Assembly (NCBI GenBank): GCA_030019025.1 | Contig: JASEFR010000001.1 | Span: 17,761-56,420 of the forward strand | DNA length: 38,660 nt | Reading direction: 5' to 3' | Source of the DNA: a bacterium | GTDB lineage: Bacteria > Hydrothermota > Hydrothermia > UBA1063 | Shown: piece after piece, positions 17,214 to 26,092 of the stretch | Position numbering within the stretch: position 1 is the first letter of the stretch | Layout: each line of letters begins with the position of its first letter | Notes under the pieces: generated by a model | What the model was told of the DNA's origin: nothing | The model's input: only the letters and a program-made list of their open reading frames with translations | Databases searched by the model: none | Translations under genes and position numbers: made by a program

Positions 17214-18574
17214 TTACCTTGAGTGCAAAGTTTTGCTCAAATCTATAAGGGAATATATGTAAACCCCCGCACCTGAAAGTATGAATGCTGTTTTAGCAAT
17301 GTGTGTTTCCTTTTCCGCGGCCTTGAGGAACAGGTTTGTAAGTCCAAAGAAAAGAATACCCCGGTATTTTTCACCTATAATAAGATGACCACCTCCTGGG
17401 GCAAGTATCCCCATTAACTTTACTGTGTTATTTCTCCCTATTAATTTTTTAATGGTTTTAAGCGATGTTGTATCATCTGTGAGGGTAAGGGATACTCTCC
17501 AGTTTTTTTGGCGTAGGAGAGTTATATATTGCACTGTCATTTGCAAAATTGTATGCAATGTTTCCAAGTTTGAATCCAAATCCATCTGTTTCACCTATTC
17601 TGGCTCCTAACGTGTCTTTGAAAAAGCCCTTTCTAATAGTAAATAGGTTTAAAACATTAATTTCGTATCCTTTCCCCTTCCATGTTTCGCGTAAGTCTCC
17701 AGCTATATCTGTCCAGATTGCTGTGGAATATGTAAATCCAGCGAGATTATTGAGAATTGATAACCTCTCTATACCTGTTATATCTTTTAAAAATTTTATG
17801 AAATCGTAGGAGTTAAAGGATACTTCCTGTCTTATGGAAGTTGGTGGGGGCCATTACTTTGAGAAGTGTATTTTATCGAGTTACCAACGTTAAGAAGGCT
17901 TACTCCATAACGAAGTCCCATCTTTGTATTGGCAATGAGACCGAAATCGTACAAAAATCCTTTTGCTCTACAATCTCCTGTCCCAGAGGAGTCTTCCAAT
18001 ACTTCTTCTGGAGCGAGGTATGAGTCATAGTACTTTGCCCTGATTCCTGCAAGCAACATGGAATCTATATTTGTGCCTATTCCAACTGCCTTTATTTCGT
18101 CGTAGGGTGTCCATTCTATGTAGCGACCTTGAGATGTGGAGTATGAAAAGATGCCGTAAGTGATTTTGAACCTGTAGAATGAAAAGGCTGGAGATGAAAA
18201 TTTCCAGAGGTTTTTTGAGAATGGTTTTATGGTGTATTCATAATAATAAGCACGCATACACGCATATCAGTTGCAAGCCCTGGAAGCCATTGGGGTTGTC
18301 TTGGTATTGCTGAAACGAAGGAATAAATACAATCGACAGGAATCTTACACTGTTCGTTTATATAGGTGATGGACGTTCCCCTGACAGCCAGAAGAGCTAG
18401 GTTTCCGTAGGTGGACACAGTACTCTCAAACAGGGTGATGCCTGAGAAGCCTTGGGCGGTCATTACCGGGTCTAATTCGATCAGTGTGGATGACAGTGTT
18501 AAATCAAAGAATGTTGCCTTTAATAAGGCAGGTACGGACACGAAGATTAACAGTATAGATATGAACTTTTTCAT
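17214..18574 (-). pseudogene. Decayed PorV-like beta-barrel gene with three frameshifts
   Basis: The start at 18574 (MKKFISILLIFVSVPALL...) encodes a signal peptide. The coding signal then runs through four frame segments, each joining naturally to the next. (1) 18574 to ~18258. (2) 18257 to 17832, with RYIEWTPYDEIKAVGIGTN, LAGIRAKYYDSYLAPEEV and FLYDFGLIANTKMGLRYGVS, like PorV/PorQ-type barrels. (3) ~17850 to 17480, unlabelled by any start, with SIRQEVSFNSYDFIKFLKD and TDGFGFKLGNIAYNFANDS. (4) ~17500 to 17214, ending in a hydrophobic DUF5683-like tail (ILAPGGGHLIIGEKYRGILF). The breaks are an 8-bp near-perfect tandem duplication (18250-18265), a C5 run near 17850 and an A7 run near 17500. 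The promoter still looks intact. The homopolymer breaks could be sequencing errors; the duplication is unlikely to be. Confidence 0.7.
18250..18265. repeat. 8-bp tandem duplication that breaks the PorV-like gene
   Basis: On the minus strand ATGCGTGT is followed directly by ATGCGTGC (7 of 8 identical). Removing one copy restores a continuous frame reading TDMRAYYYEYTIKPF. Confidence 0.65.
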
Positions 18575-18580
18575 GGTTGA

Positions 18581-18609
18581 AATATAATGCAAGGTGTTAA
18601 AATGAGCAA
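18581..18609 (-). promoter_or_regulatory. Promoter of the decayed PorV-like gene, predicted leaderless
   Basis: On the minus strand TTGCTC (18604-18609), 17-bp spacer, TATATT (18581-18586), then 6 nt to the ATG at 18574. It is the same layout as the intact leaderless genes, so the gene decayed recently enough to keep its promoter. Confidence 0.45.
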
Positions 18610-18770
18610 GATTCTAATGGTGTAGTTGCCAGTATTTCAGCAGGCTGCATCATGATTGTGGATAGTTGAAAGAAAAATAGAGGCATTTTAAAATGGGGTG
18701 GTAGTAATTTGGGCTGAGATAGCGGTGCGAGTCTTGTTTTACGTATCGTGAAAGGACATGGAAGAGTTTT

Positions 18771-18799
18771 TTGACAATACATGCATTCAACTGTATTAT
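18771..18799 (+). promoter_or_regulatory. Promoter of the DUF5916 gene
   Basis: TTGACA (18771-18776, perfect), 17-bp spacer, TATTAT (18794-18799). Transcription would start near 18806, leaving a ~35-nt leader with the Shine-Dalgarno GGGAGG at 18831-18836. The stretch 18610-18770 shows no gene. Confidence 0.65.
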
Positions 18800-18840
18800 A
18801 TCCATATGACACTAATACAGCTTTAGTATCGGGAGGTTGA

Positions 18841-21000
18841 ATGATGATAGAGGTGTTGCTTGTACTTTCGCTGGTAGGTGTGGGGTTTGAAAAGGATTGG
18901 ATTGAAGTCAAACAGGTGAAAAGTGGTGAAGTAAGAATAGATGGAAAAGCAGACGAAGTGTGGAATGTTGCGGATTCAGTTTTGATAATCAGGCAATTTT
19001 ATCCGTATTATGGTTCTACATCAACCTATCCTACCGTGGCCAAGGTGTTGCAAGATGATGGCAATCTCTATTTCCTTTTCATAACCAATTACAGGGATAT
19101 GAGACCTTCTACATCACTCAGTGGGCACAATGAATCTTACACCGTCTACCTTGATCCTCTTCTTTCGCGTGTTTCTGGATATTACTTTACGGTCACTTCC
19201 TCGGGAGAGCGTGATGATGGTATGGTTCTTGAAGATGGGAGAAGGGTAGACGGCAGCTGGGATGGGGTGTGGGATAGTAAGGTAGGAGTGTTCCAGGATA
19301 AGCAGGGAAATTGGTTTCTTTTTGTGGAATTTAAGATACCATTTAAAAATCTCAGGTTTGCAAAAGATAAAAATGTATGGGGAGTACAATTCGCAGTGTA
19401 CTGCGACGAGAAGAGGGAGACTTCTTACTGGATTCTTCCAGATAAAGATGAAGAAATAAGGGTTTCGAAATTTGGCCTTTTGAAAGGTGTTTCTCCACGT
19501 GTGGTTGGCTCTCCGGTGGAGTTTTATCCTGTGGCACTTGTGAAAAATACTTATAGTGCGGTAACAGATTCTTCAAGGATAGGGGAAATGCATCCGTGGG
19601 CCGGTATAGATGTGACATTTAGAAAAGAAGCATCCACCCTGAATCTTACAATTCTCCCTGACTTTGCTGAAATAGAATCCGATCCTTTCGCAATAAGTCT
19701 TGAGAAGTATGAGATATATTATTCTGAAAGAAGGCCTTTCTTTCTGGAGGGTGCAGAAATCTTTGAAGCTGCTGGATTTGGGAATAATTATGGCTTTTAT
19801 CGGCCTGCAAAAGTATTTTATTCCAGACGGATAGGTAGGAGACTTCGAGATGGTTCAGGTGAAGTTCCAATTTTATTTGGACTTAAGTATGCCGGGAAAT
19901 TGAACAGATGGGAACTTGGATTTCTTAGTTGTCTTACCGATAGGAAATTCGGTGTTTCCGATTCCGCCTGGAAGACATCCTGGAACGTCTTTAGGGCCAA
20001 GAAATATTTCTCCCGAAATTCAGAAATAGGGATTATCCAAACTTACAAAAAAAATCTTGAGAAAAACTACTGGGCTATGGCCTTTGATATCGACGGTGCT
20101 CTCAGGTGGAATAAGAGTCAGGTAGCCTGGCAGGTTGTAATGAACAGGGATACTTCGGAAAATGCAGGTTGCTTATTGCAGGGAGGAGCATATCTTCAGA
20201 TGAATGAGAACTGGAGTGGAATTTTAAAAGGAAGTTTTGCGAATGATTACTTTGATGTAAGCCCAATGGGATATGCTAAACATTCGCCGGGTGATAAAGA
20301 GTTAATTACTGGAATTAACTACATGAATTTTTCGAGTAAGGGGAAGGTCTCTTTTTACAACGTATTTTTGGGAGGGGTTTGGGGTAAGGAAAAAGAAGAT
20401 GAATTCTGGTCTCGGAATTCTTATTTTGAGGTTAATGCAAATTTAAGAGAGCCTGCAAGTATTGGTTTACATTTGTCTGTTGGATATGGAAAGGACTGTG
20501 ACCAGGGCGTTGTGTATACGGGTAAATCCGGTAATTTTAATGCATGGGCCTCTATAAAAAAACTCAGCGTCTGGGCAGGTGGGTTAGCACAATATTGGTG
20601 GAATTACAGGAGAAGTTTCCTTGCCTGGCAGGGGACGATTTGGGGAGGTATGGGGTTCCCTCTATCTCAAAGGTTATCCACTTCTTTCAATTTGGATGGA
20701 TGGATAGAGTTTGATACAACCGGTCACCATCTTGCAACCACTGTAAGCTCGAATGTTTACCTGACATATAGTTTTACACCCTTTATGGAGTTCAGTGTTG
20801 CCTCCAATCCAGTGTTGATTAAGGAAGATGGGAGTAGATGGAATCTCTATCAGGTAAGGGCTGCCGTCTATTACTCCTGGGAAATCAAACCACGTTCAAC
20901 GCTTTATATAGTCCTGAATCAGCTCTTTAATCGGAATGATACGGGCTTTGAGACAGCTGAAAGAATTTATGCTGTGAAGGTTAAGTGGTTGTTCTGGTGA
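18841..21000 (+). CDS. DUF5916 family protein: CBM9-like domain plus outer-membrane barrel
   Basis: 719 aa. A short hydrophobic leader (IEVLLVLSLVGVGF) suggests export. Residues ~25-210 form a family-9 carbohydrate-binding-like domain (GEVRIDGKADEVWNVAD, later WGVQFAVYCDEKRETSYW). The DUF5916 hallmark follows: YYSERRPFFLEGAEIF, then AKVFYSRRIGRRL, and then a long run of amphipathic strands to a C-terminal aromatic (KVKWLFW), as expected for an outer-membrane barrel. Members of this family occur in Bacteroidota-like genomes; the substrate is unknown. Spacing from GGAGG is 4 nt to this ATG and 7 nt to the next in-frame ATG at 18844, so 18844 may be the true start. A paralogue's tail is at the left edge of the window. 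Confidence 0.85.
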   Translation: MMIEVLLVLSLVGVGFEKDWIEVKQVKSGEVRIDGKADEVWNVADSVLIIRQFYPYYGSTSTYPTVAKVLQDDGNLYFLFITNYRDMRPSTSLSGHNESYTVYLDPLLSRVSGYYFTVTSSGERDDGMVLEDGRRVDGSWDGVWDSKVGVFQDKQGNWFLFVEFKIPFKNLRFAKDKNVWGVQFAVYCDEKRETSYWILPDKDEEIRVSKFGLLKGVSPRVVGSPVEFYPVALVKNTYSAVTDSSRIGEMHPWAGIDVTFRKEASTLNLTILPDFAEIESDPFAISLEKYEIYYSERRPFFLEGAEIFEAAGFGNNYGFYRPAKVFYSRRIGRRLRDGSGEVPILFGLKYAGKLNRWELGFLSCLTDRKFGVSDSAWKTSWNVFRAKKYFSRNSEIGIIQTYKKNLEKNYWAMAFDIDGALRWNKSQVAWQVVMNRDTSENAGCLLQGGAYLQMNENWSGILKGSFANDYFDVSPMGYAKHSPGDKELITGINYMNFSSKGKVSFYNVFLGGVWGKEKEDEFWSRNSYFEVNANLREPASIGLHLSVGYGKDCDQGVVYTGKSGNFNAWASIKKLSVWAGGLAQYWWNYRRSFLAWQGTIWGGMGFPLSQRLSTSFNLDGWIEFDTTGHHLATTVSSNVYLTYSFTPFMEFSVASNPVLIKEDGSRWNLYQVRAAVYYSWEIKPRSTLYIVLNQLFNRNDTGFETAERIYAVKVKWLFW

Positions 21001-21085
21001 ACCATTAACGTGTGGTATCATAAATAAAGAATAGTGTATAGCCACACCATTTTTAAAAACGTGGCCTTTGCACAAAAATTATTAT

Positions 21086-22417
21086 ATGAATTTAACGGTG
21101 GTCATTTTTTTTACAACCTATTTTTTAATTCTCATTTTCAGAAAGCATCAGCTTTTAGCCGCATGGGCGGGGGTTCTGGCACTGCTGCTTTTAAAGCTAC
21201 TGCCTTTGAAATATGCATTATTTTCCATAAATCCAAATGTCCTTGCGATTTTTATTGCCACAAGTATAATTACTGCTCTTCTTTATGAAGTTGGCTTTAT
21301 TGATTACGTGGCAATCCGAACCATCAATTTCATTGCAAAAAAGACCAAGGATCCCTTAAGACTTCGACTTTATGTCATGCTTGCTCTTGTTGCCCTCACG
21401 GGATTGATTTCGAGCTTTATGGAGAACGTGGCAACGATTTTACTTCTTTATCCAGTGGGCCTTGAGGTCAGCAAAAAACTAAAAGTGAATCCTTCTAATC
21501 TTCTCATAGGAATGTCAGTAGCTGCGAACCTTGAGGGATCCGCCCTACTTATTGGTGATTCTCCATCAATTCTTACTGCGATGTTCGCTAACATGGATTT
21601 CTTTGATTTTTTCTTTTTAAAGGCAATGAATTATAGACCATCGCTTTTCTTTGCGGTTCAGTTGGGATTCATCTCTGGCCTTTTGGTGCTTTTTCTTCTT
21701 TTTAGGTTAAGCTTCAAGAGGATAGAACATTCAGATTTCAGCGAATTTGTTGAAGAAAAAGGTTTAAAGTCTCGAACACCAATTTTCTTTTTTGCCGGGT
21801 ATGTTCTTGCTCTCGTTTTTAGTTCATTTATACAAAATAAACCGGCTAACTATATTGTTTATATTTGCGCTTTTTTCATTGTAATTTCCGTTGTTTGGAC
21901 TCTTGCTTTTTACCGTAGAAGAGTTAATGAGGAGATTGATCTTTTGAAACATATTGATTTTCAGACCTTCTTTTTCCTTATAGCGATATTTATTCTTGTG
22001 GGGTCTTTGAGTTACAGCGGTTTTATAAAAAATCTTGCAAACTGGTTCGTTTCAATCTCAAAAAACCTTGGTTCAAATCCGGTTCTTGCAGGCTATATTT
22101 TAATTGTAGTAGTGTCAATGGTTGTTTCAGCCTTTGTAGATAATATTCCCTACACGATGGCGATGCTTCCTGTTGCAAAGTTGATGGCAGACTCCTTTGG
22201 TGTAAATATGTATCTATTCATTTTTGGAATGTTACTGGGGACCACCATAGGCGGTAATATCACACCGATTGGTTCTCTCTCTAATGTGACCATTCTGGGT
22301 GTTTTAAAGAGAAATAATTATGAACACAACTTCTGGACTTTCGCAAAGATAGGACTTCCCTTTACGTTGTTTTCTTTGGCAGTGAGTAGTGGGTTTGTAT
22401 ATTTGATTTATCGGTAG
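21086..22417 (+). CDS. ArsB/NhaD/SLC13-type ion transporter (CitMHS fold)
   Basis: 443 aa from the ATG at 21086; a TTG start six codons earlier is also possible. There are about 11-12 hydrophobic segments with the inverted-repeat signatures of the ion-transporter superfamily: SSFMENVATILLLYPV in the first half and SAFVDNIPYTMAMLPV in the second. A GNITPIGSLSNVTILGVL loop near the C-terminus is the conserved substrate/ion-binding re-entrant region. Members carry citrate, sulfate, arsenite or Na+/H+; the sequence does not decide among them. No soluble ATPase partner is present. It ends at a strong terminator whose stem begins on the base after its stop codon. Confidence 0.85.
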   Translation: MNLTVVIFFTTYFLILIFRKHQLLAAWAGVLALLLLKLLPLKYALFSINPNVLAIFIATSIITALLYEVGFIDYVAIRTINFIAKKTKDPLRLRLYVMLALVALTGLISSFMENVATILLLYPVGLEVSKKLKVNPSNLLIGMSVAANLEGSALLIGDSPSILTAMFANMDFFDFFFLKAMNYRPSLFFAVQLGFISGLLVLFLLFRLSFKRIEHSDFSEFVEEKGLKSRTPIFFFAGYVLALVFSSFIQNKPANYIVYICAFFIVISVVWTLAFYRRRVNEEIDLLKHIDFQTFFFLIAIFILVGSLSYSGFIKNLANWFVSISKNLGSNPVLAGYILIVVVSMVVSAFVDNIPYTMAMLPVAKLMADSFGVNMYLFIFGMLLGTTIGGNITPIGSLSNVTILGVLKRNNYEHNFWTFAKIGLPFTLFSLAVSSGFVYLIYR

Positions 22418-22459
22418 AAAACCAAAATGGGCGGGAGAGATCCCGCCCATTTTGGTTTT
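22418..22459. terminator. Bidirectional intrinsic terminator
   Basis: A perfect 19-bp inverted repeat (22418-22436 / 22441-22459) with a GAGA loop and a GGGCGGGA core is bordered by AAAA on the left and TTTT on the right. Each strand therefore reads as a hairpin plus U-run. It fills the whole gap between the stops of the transporter and the clp gene. Confidence 0.92.
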
Positions 22460-25458
22460 TACTCTTCCTTATCTAATTTTTTGATTTCAAATTCGTTTCC
22501 TGCGGCGTCAATTAGGATCGTATCGCCATCTTTAAATTCGTTCTTTAGAAGCATACTGGAGAGTTTGTTTTCTATTTCTTTCTGAATCAGCCTCTTGAGT
22601 GGTCTTGCGCCCATCGTTACGTCAAATCCCTTCCTTGCAATCAAGGAACGGGCAGTATCACTCAGCTTTAGTTTAATGTTCCTTTCTTCAAGTCTCTTTC
22701 TCAAATTGTCGATGAGGATGTCCACAATGGATAGTATCTGGTCCCATTTTAATGGATGGAACACAACGATTTCGTCGATACGGTTAAGAAATTCTGGTCT
22801 GAAGTATCTGTGCACACTTTCGAGAACGAGTTCCTTTGCCTTGTTAAAATCTTCTTCAAACTCTTTTTCCAGTTGTTCTCTTTCTTTACTGAGTCTTTCT
22901 ATTTCTTTTTTATAATACTCTTCGTCAATCAGATTCTCCTTCTTCTTTTCTTCGAGGGCCTGCATTTCAGAAAGAATTTTATCATATTTTGCATTGAACT
23001 TGTTGGAGACTTCTCTCAGGTATTCACTTCCTATGTTAGAAGTCATTATGATTACCGTATTCCTGAAGGAAACAGTTCTACCCTGGGAATCTGTAAGCCG
23101 TCCATCATCCAATACTTGCAGGAATAGGTCAAATACCCTCGGATGCGCCTTTTCAATTTCGTCGAGGAGAATCACCGAATAGGGTTTTCTTCTTACCGCC
23201 TCGGTAAGTTTACCACCTTCCTCATACCCTACATAACCTGGGGGAGCACCAATAAGTTTTGCAATAGAGTGTTCCTCCTTAAATTCTGACATATCAAGTC
23301 TTATGAGTGCATCCTCGTTACCGAATAGAAATTCTGCAAGGGTTTTGGCAAGTTCAGTTTTTCCAACCCCAGTGGGCCCAAGGAATAGGAAAGTTCCGAG
23401 AGGTCTTCTTGGATCAGATATTCCGGCTCTAGCTCTTCTTATGGACTCTGAAACTGCAGTTATGGCCTCATCCTGGGCAACTACTCTCTTGTGGAGATAG
23501 CTTTCCATGTTCAGGAGTTTGTCTTTTTCTTCTTCCATCATCTTAGACACAGGTATTCCTGTCCAGCGAGAAATTACCTCAGCAACATCTTCGTAAGTAA
23601 CTACTGGTTTTGTTGTTTCCTTTTGCTGGGATTTTGCTTTCTGCAATTCTTTCTTGACTTTCTTTAATTCATCTATGACCTTTTCCCATTCTTCAATCTT
23701 ACCTTCTTTGTCTAATTTTTCAGCTTTTTCTTCAAGCTCTTTGATTTTAGCTTCCAGAGATTCAATCTTGCTTTTGTCAGCGGTTTCGCCTTTTACTTTA
23801 ATAGCTTTCCTTGCACAGGCCTGATCAAGAACATCTATCGCCTTATCGGGAAGATTTCTGTCCTGCACATATCTGTGTGAAAGCTTAACTGCAGCTTCTA
23901 TAGCTTCGTCTGAAATTTGTACCTGATGATGCTCTTCGTATTTCGGTTTCAAGCCTTTCAAGATCTGGATCGTGCTTTCAATATCAGGCTCCTCAACCCA
24001 AATGGGCTGGAATCTCCTTTCAAGGGCTGGATCTTTTTCAATGTATTTTCTGTATTCTTCCGGGGTAGTCGCCCCTATGACCTGGAATTCACCACGGGCC
24101 AAGGCTGGCTTAAGGATATTGCCGGCATCCATGGCACCTTCGGCTCTTCCAGCGCCGACGATATTGTGGATTTCGTCGATAAACAATATTACATTTCCAG
24201 CTTCTTTTACCCCGTTAATAACGTTTTTGAGTCTCTCCTCAAAGTCGCCCCTATACCTTGTGCCTGCGAGTAAACCCGCCATGTCAAGCTGAAGAATCCT
24301 CTTGTTTTTAAGCAGTTCTGGAACTTCACCTTTAACAATTTTTTGAGCGAGTCCCTCAACAATTGCGGTTTTTCCAACTCCTGCTTTACCCACTAAAACA
24401 GGATTGTTTTTCTGCCTTCTTGATAGTATTTCTATCATCTGTTCAATTTCCTGCTCCCTTCCTATGACGGGGTCAAGTTTCCCTTCTTTGGCAAGTTTGG
24501 TTAAATCAACCGTGTACTTTTCCAGATCCGGTTTTTCTATTTCCTGAAGTTCACTTTTAACATCTTTCATATTTTCCCTCCTAATATTTTGTAATGATTG
24601 CAAAAGCTGTGAGAGATAAAAACCTCCCACGCTGGAAGTGTTGTTTTTAAGAGCGTCTATTATGCCTGAGATGGTAATTTCACCGTCTTTCTCTGCGTCC
24701 TTTAGGATTTTTTCGAGGTAAAAAGAGTTCTTCACTTCCGGACTTTTGCCATTGATCTCGTATTTCAGTCTTAAAACTATTCTCCTTGAGTCAATGCCAT
24801 TATGATAGAGGTCTACGAGTGTTGACTGCATTCTGTCTTCCATGTCGGTAAGGTCATATATGACTTTATTAGTGGATTCTTCGTCTAAGGAGTGTTGTCT
24901 ACAAACTTCGCGAATTTTATTAACGAAAGACCTAGGCACTCTGATAGTCTCTTCTCGCATCACCCAGTTTCCTGTCGATTCTTGTGGGAAAAATTCCTCA
25001 AAGAAGTCTGAAAAGAAATCTTCCAATATTGAAAAAGTCCTTGACCTTGTTGGGACCCACCTCCTCACTCTAAGAGTAGCGAAGTCCCTTTCCCGTTCAC
25101 CTTTGGCTTCTTTTTCAAGCTGAGTGATAAGGTGATCGAGGAAGGCTTCCATTATTGATTTAGCGAAGGAGACTCCGTGCCTTTCTGATAATTCCCCTTG
25201 CTTTGAGAGCAAAGCTTCTTTAAAGGAATCGGTGATTTTCGAGATCTGGTTCTGAAGATTCGATATGATTTTCTCAATTTCCCTTTCCGCGGCATCGGGG
25301 TTAACTTCGTGCTCCAAAAGCCATTTTCTAAAGGGGTTATCTTCTTTGACTTTAAATAGCGCAAGCAGAAGATGGTCTGTATCAACAACGAAGTCTTTAC
25401 GCCCTTCTGCCAATGACTTTGCAAAATTTAAAATTTCTTGCACCTTTTTATTTTCCAT
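22459..25458 (-). CDS. Clp/Hsp100 AAA+ ATPase (ClpB/ClpC-like) with enlarged N region and coiled-coil insertion
   Basis: 999 aa, longer than ClpB (~860) or ClpC (~820). A first Clp_N-like repeat lies at ~1-65 and a possible second repeat at ~245-290, with about 170 extra residues between them. NBD1 has Walker A GKAGVGKT (357-364) and Walker B ILFIDE (424-429). A short middle coiled coil is at ~555-615. NBD2 has Walker A GPTGVGKT (694-701), Walker B ILLDE (763-767) and sensor MTSNIG (805-810). Between MTSNIG and FRPEFLNR there are ~55 extra charged residues (~815-870) predicted as coiled coil, where ClpC-type proteins carry the ClpP-docking loop; no (I/L/V)GF is seen there. A disaggregase role is therefore more likely than a protease one. 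A Shine-Dalgarno GGGAGG precedes the ATG. Confidence 0.92.
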   Translation of the reverse strand: MENKKVQEILNFAKSLAEGRKDFVVDTDHLLLALFKVKEDNPFRKWLLEHEVNPDAAEREIEKIISNLQNQISKITDSFKEALLSKQGELSERHGVSFAKSIMEAFLDHLITQLEKEAKGERERDFATLRVRRWVPTRSRTFSILEDFFSDFFEEFFPQESTGNWVMREETIRVPRSFVNKIREVCRQHSLDEESTNKVIYDLTDMEDRMQSTLVDLYHNGIDSRRIVLRLKYEINGKSPEVKNSFYLEKILKDAEKDGEITISGIIDALKNNTSSVGGFYLSQLLQSLQNIRRENMKDVKSELQEIEKPDLEKYTVDLTKLAKEGKLDPVIGREQEIEQMIEILSRRQKNNPVLVGKAGVGKTAIVEGLAQKIVKGEVPELLKNKRILQLDMAGLLAGTRYRGDFEERLKNVINGVKEAGNVILFIDEIHNIVGAGRAEGAMDAGNILKPALARGEFQVIGATTPEEYRKYIEKDPALERRFQPIWVEEPDIESTIQILKGLKPKYEEHHQVQISDEAIEAAVKLSHRYVQDRNLPDKAIDVLDQACARKAIKVKGETADKSKIESLEAKIKELEEKAEKLDKEGKIEEWEKVIDELKKVKKELQKAKSQQKETTKPVVTYEDVAEVISRWTGIPVSKMMEEEKDKLLNMESYLHKRVVAQDEAITAVSESIRRARAGISDPRRPLGTFLFLGPTGVGKTELAKTLAEFLFGNEDALIRLDMSEFKEEHSIAKLIGAPPGYVGYEEGGKLTEAVRRKPYSVILLDEIEKAHPRVFDLFLQVLDDGRLTDSQGRTVSFRNTVIIMTSNIGSEYLREVSNKFNAKYDKILSEMQALEEKKKENLIDEEYYKKEIERLSKEREQLEKEFEEDFNKAKELVLESVHRYFRPEFLNRIDEIVVFHPLKWDQILSIVDILIDNLRKRLEERNIKLKLSDTARSLIARKGFDVTMGARPLKRLIQKEIENKLSSMLLKNEFKDGDTILIDAAGNEFEIKKLDKEE

Positions 25459-25484
25459 TTCAACCTCCCAAAAGTGTTTTTTAG

Positions 25485-25512
25485 ATTATAGCGATTTAGT
25501 ATGAATTGTAAA
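25485..25512 (-). promoter_or_regulatory. clp gene promoter
   Basis: On the minus strand TTTACA (25507-25512), 16-bp spacer, TATAAT (25485-25490), with a ~20-nt leader holding GGGAGG. No CIRCE-type inverted repeat is seen, so heat-shock control by HrcA is not supported here. Confidence 0.6.
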
Positions 25513-25658
25513 GGTCTTTTGAATTTAAAGAAGGATATAAAGAACCTCGGTGGGCATTTAAAAACTATTGTTTTCTCTGTGTATCAGGATAGATTTTGGT
25601 GCTGAGTTTCTAATGCACACAGCTTTTATAATAGAAATCATTGCAGAGTTCTTACCAC

Positions 25659-25687
25659 TTGAAAGTTTGTGGGTGAAGTGTTATTAT
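25659..25687 (+). promoter_or_regulatory. tRNA-Asp promoter
   Basis: TTGAAA (25659-25664), 17-bp spacer, TATTAT (25682-25687), about 14 nt before the mature tRNA. The 14 bases at 25683-25696 recur exactly before tRNA-Gln (26212-26225). The rest of the ~200-bp spacer from the clp promoter (25513-25658) holds nothing I can assign. Confidence 0.5.
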
Positions 25688-25701
25688 TATACTACTTACA
25701 C

Positions 25702-25777
25702 GGGGCCGTAGTTCAGCCTGGTTTAGAACGCCGGCCTGTCACGCCGGAGGTCGCGAGTTCAAATCTCGTCGGCCCCG
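25702..25777 (+). tRNA. tRNA-Asp (GTC)
   Basis: Full cloverleaf of 76 nt: acceptor GGGGCCG pairs with CGGCCCC (25770-25776), D arm GTTC/GAAC, anticodon arm CCGGC-CTGTCAC-GCCGG with anticodon GTC, T arm CGAG(TTCAAAT)CTCG and discriminator G. CCA is not encoded. A T6 run follows directly and could act as a weak terminator. The GIY-YIG start codon is only 11 nt after the mature 3' end. Confidence 0.95.
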
Positions 25778-25788
25778 TGTTTTTTGTT
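25748..25788 (+). repeat. Direct repeat, left copy (3' part of tRNA-Asp and flank)
   Basis: 41 bp identical to 26063-26103; covers the variable and T arms, the acceptor 3' strand and the T-rich flank up to the base before the GIY-YIG ATG. Confidence 0.9.
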
Positions 25789-26031
25789 ATGCCGTTTTTC
25801 GTCTACGTCATCCAGAGTCTATCCACAGGTAAATTTTACATAGGGCATACAAACAATCTTAAGGAACGACTCAGACGCCATAACCAGGGAAGGTCGAATT
25901 ATACTCGCAACAAGGGTCCTTGGAAACTTGTTGCCTACAAGATATTTGATACAAGAAGAGAGGCTATGCATTTTGAAAAAAGGTTAAAGCGATTGAGTCG
26001 CGAAGATGTCCTCAAAGAAATACTGACGTAG
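25789..26031 (+). CDS. Small GIY-YIG nuclease
   Basis: 80 aa, a single GIY-YIG catalytic domain like the YhbQ/UPF0213 group: VYVIQS (5-10), KFYIGHT (15-21), the catalytic-type Arg in LKERLRRHN, and Glu63 in AMHFEKRLKR. I chose the ATG at 25789; the frame is open upstream, but that part is tRNA. No Shine-Dalgarno is present. The start lies 11 nt beyond the tRNA-Asp 3' end, so processing of a tRNA-mRNA transcript would give an almost leaderless message. The stop codon TAG is made from the first bases of the truncated tRNA copy downstream. It may be a homing-type nuclease of the element it sits in; a repair role is the alternative. Confidence 0.85.
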   Translation: MPFFVYVIQSLSTGKFYIGHTNNLKERLRRHNQGRSNYTRNKGPWKLVAYKIFDTRREAMHFEKRLKRLSREDVLKEILT

Positions 26032-26092
26032 CCTGGTTTAGAACGTCCCCCGTGACGGGGGAAGGTCGCGAGTTCAAATCTCGTCGGCCCCG
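26031..26092 (+). pseudogene. 5'-truncated tRNA-Asp copy with altered anticodon arm
   Basis: Matches tRNA-Asp from the middle of the D arm to the discriminator base. The acceptor 5' strand and the D-stem 5' strand are replaced by the GIY-YIG 3' end. The anticodon arm reads TCCCC-CGTGACG-GGGGA; its loop lacks the U at position 33. It cannot fold a normal acceptor stem, so I regard it as a non-functional remnant. Confidence 0.75.

Noticed and set aside
18597-18911. Minus-strand frame across the DUF5916 promoter
   Set aside because: Low-complexity Ser/Thr/Pro/Leu product, overlaps a clear promoter and the start of a real gene.
25459-25512. CIRCE/HrcA operator before the clp gene
   Set aside because: No TTAGCACTC-type inverted repeat is present; only a sigma70-like promoter is visible.
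25669-25788. Long upstream extension of the GIY-YIG frame through tRNA-Asp
   Set aside because: The extension is tRNA sequence; the GIY-YIG homology starts at the ATG at 25789.
26031-26092. Second functional tRNA (anticodon read as TGA or GTG)
   Set aside because: No 5' acceptor strand can pair with CGGCCCC, the D-stem 5' strand is missing and U33 is absent.
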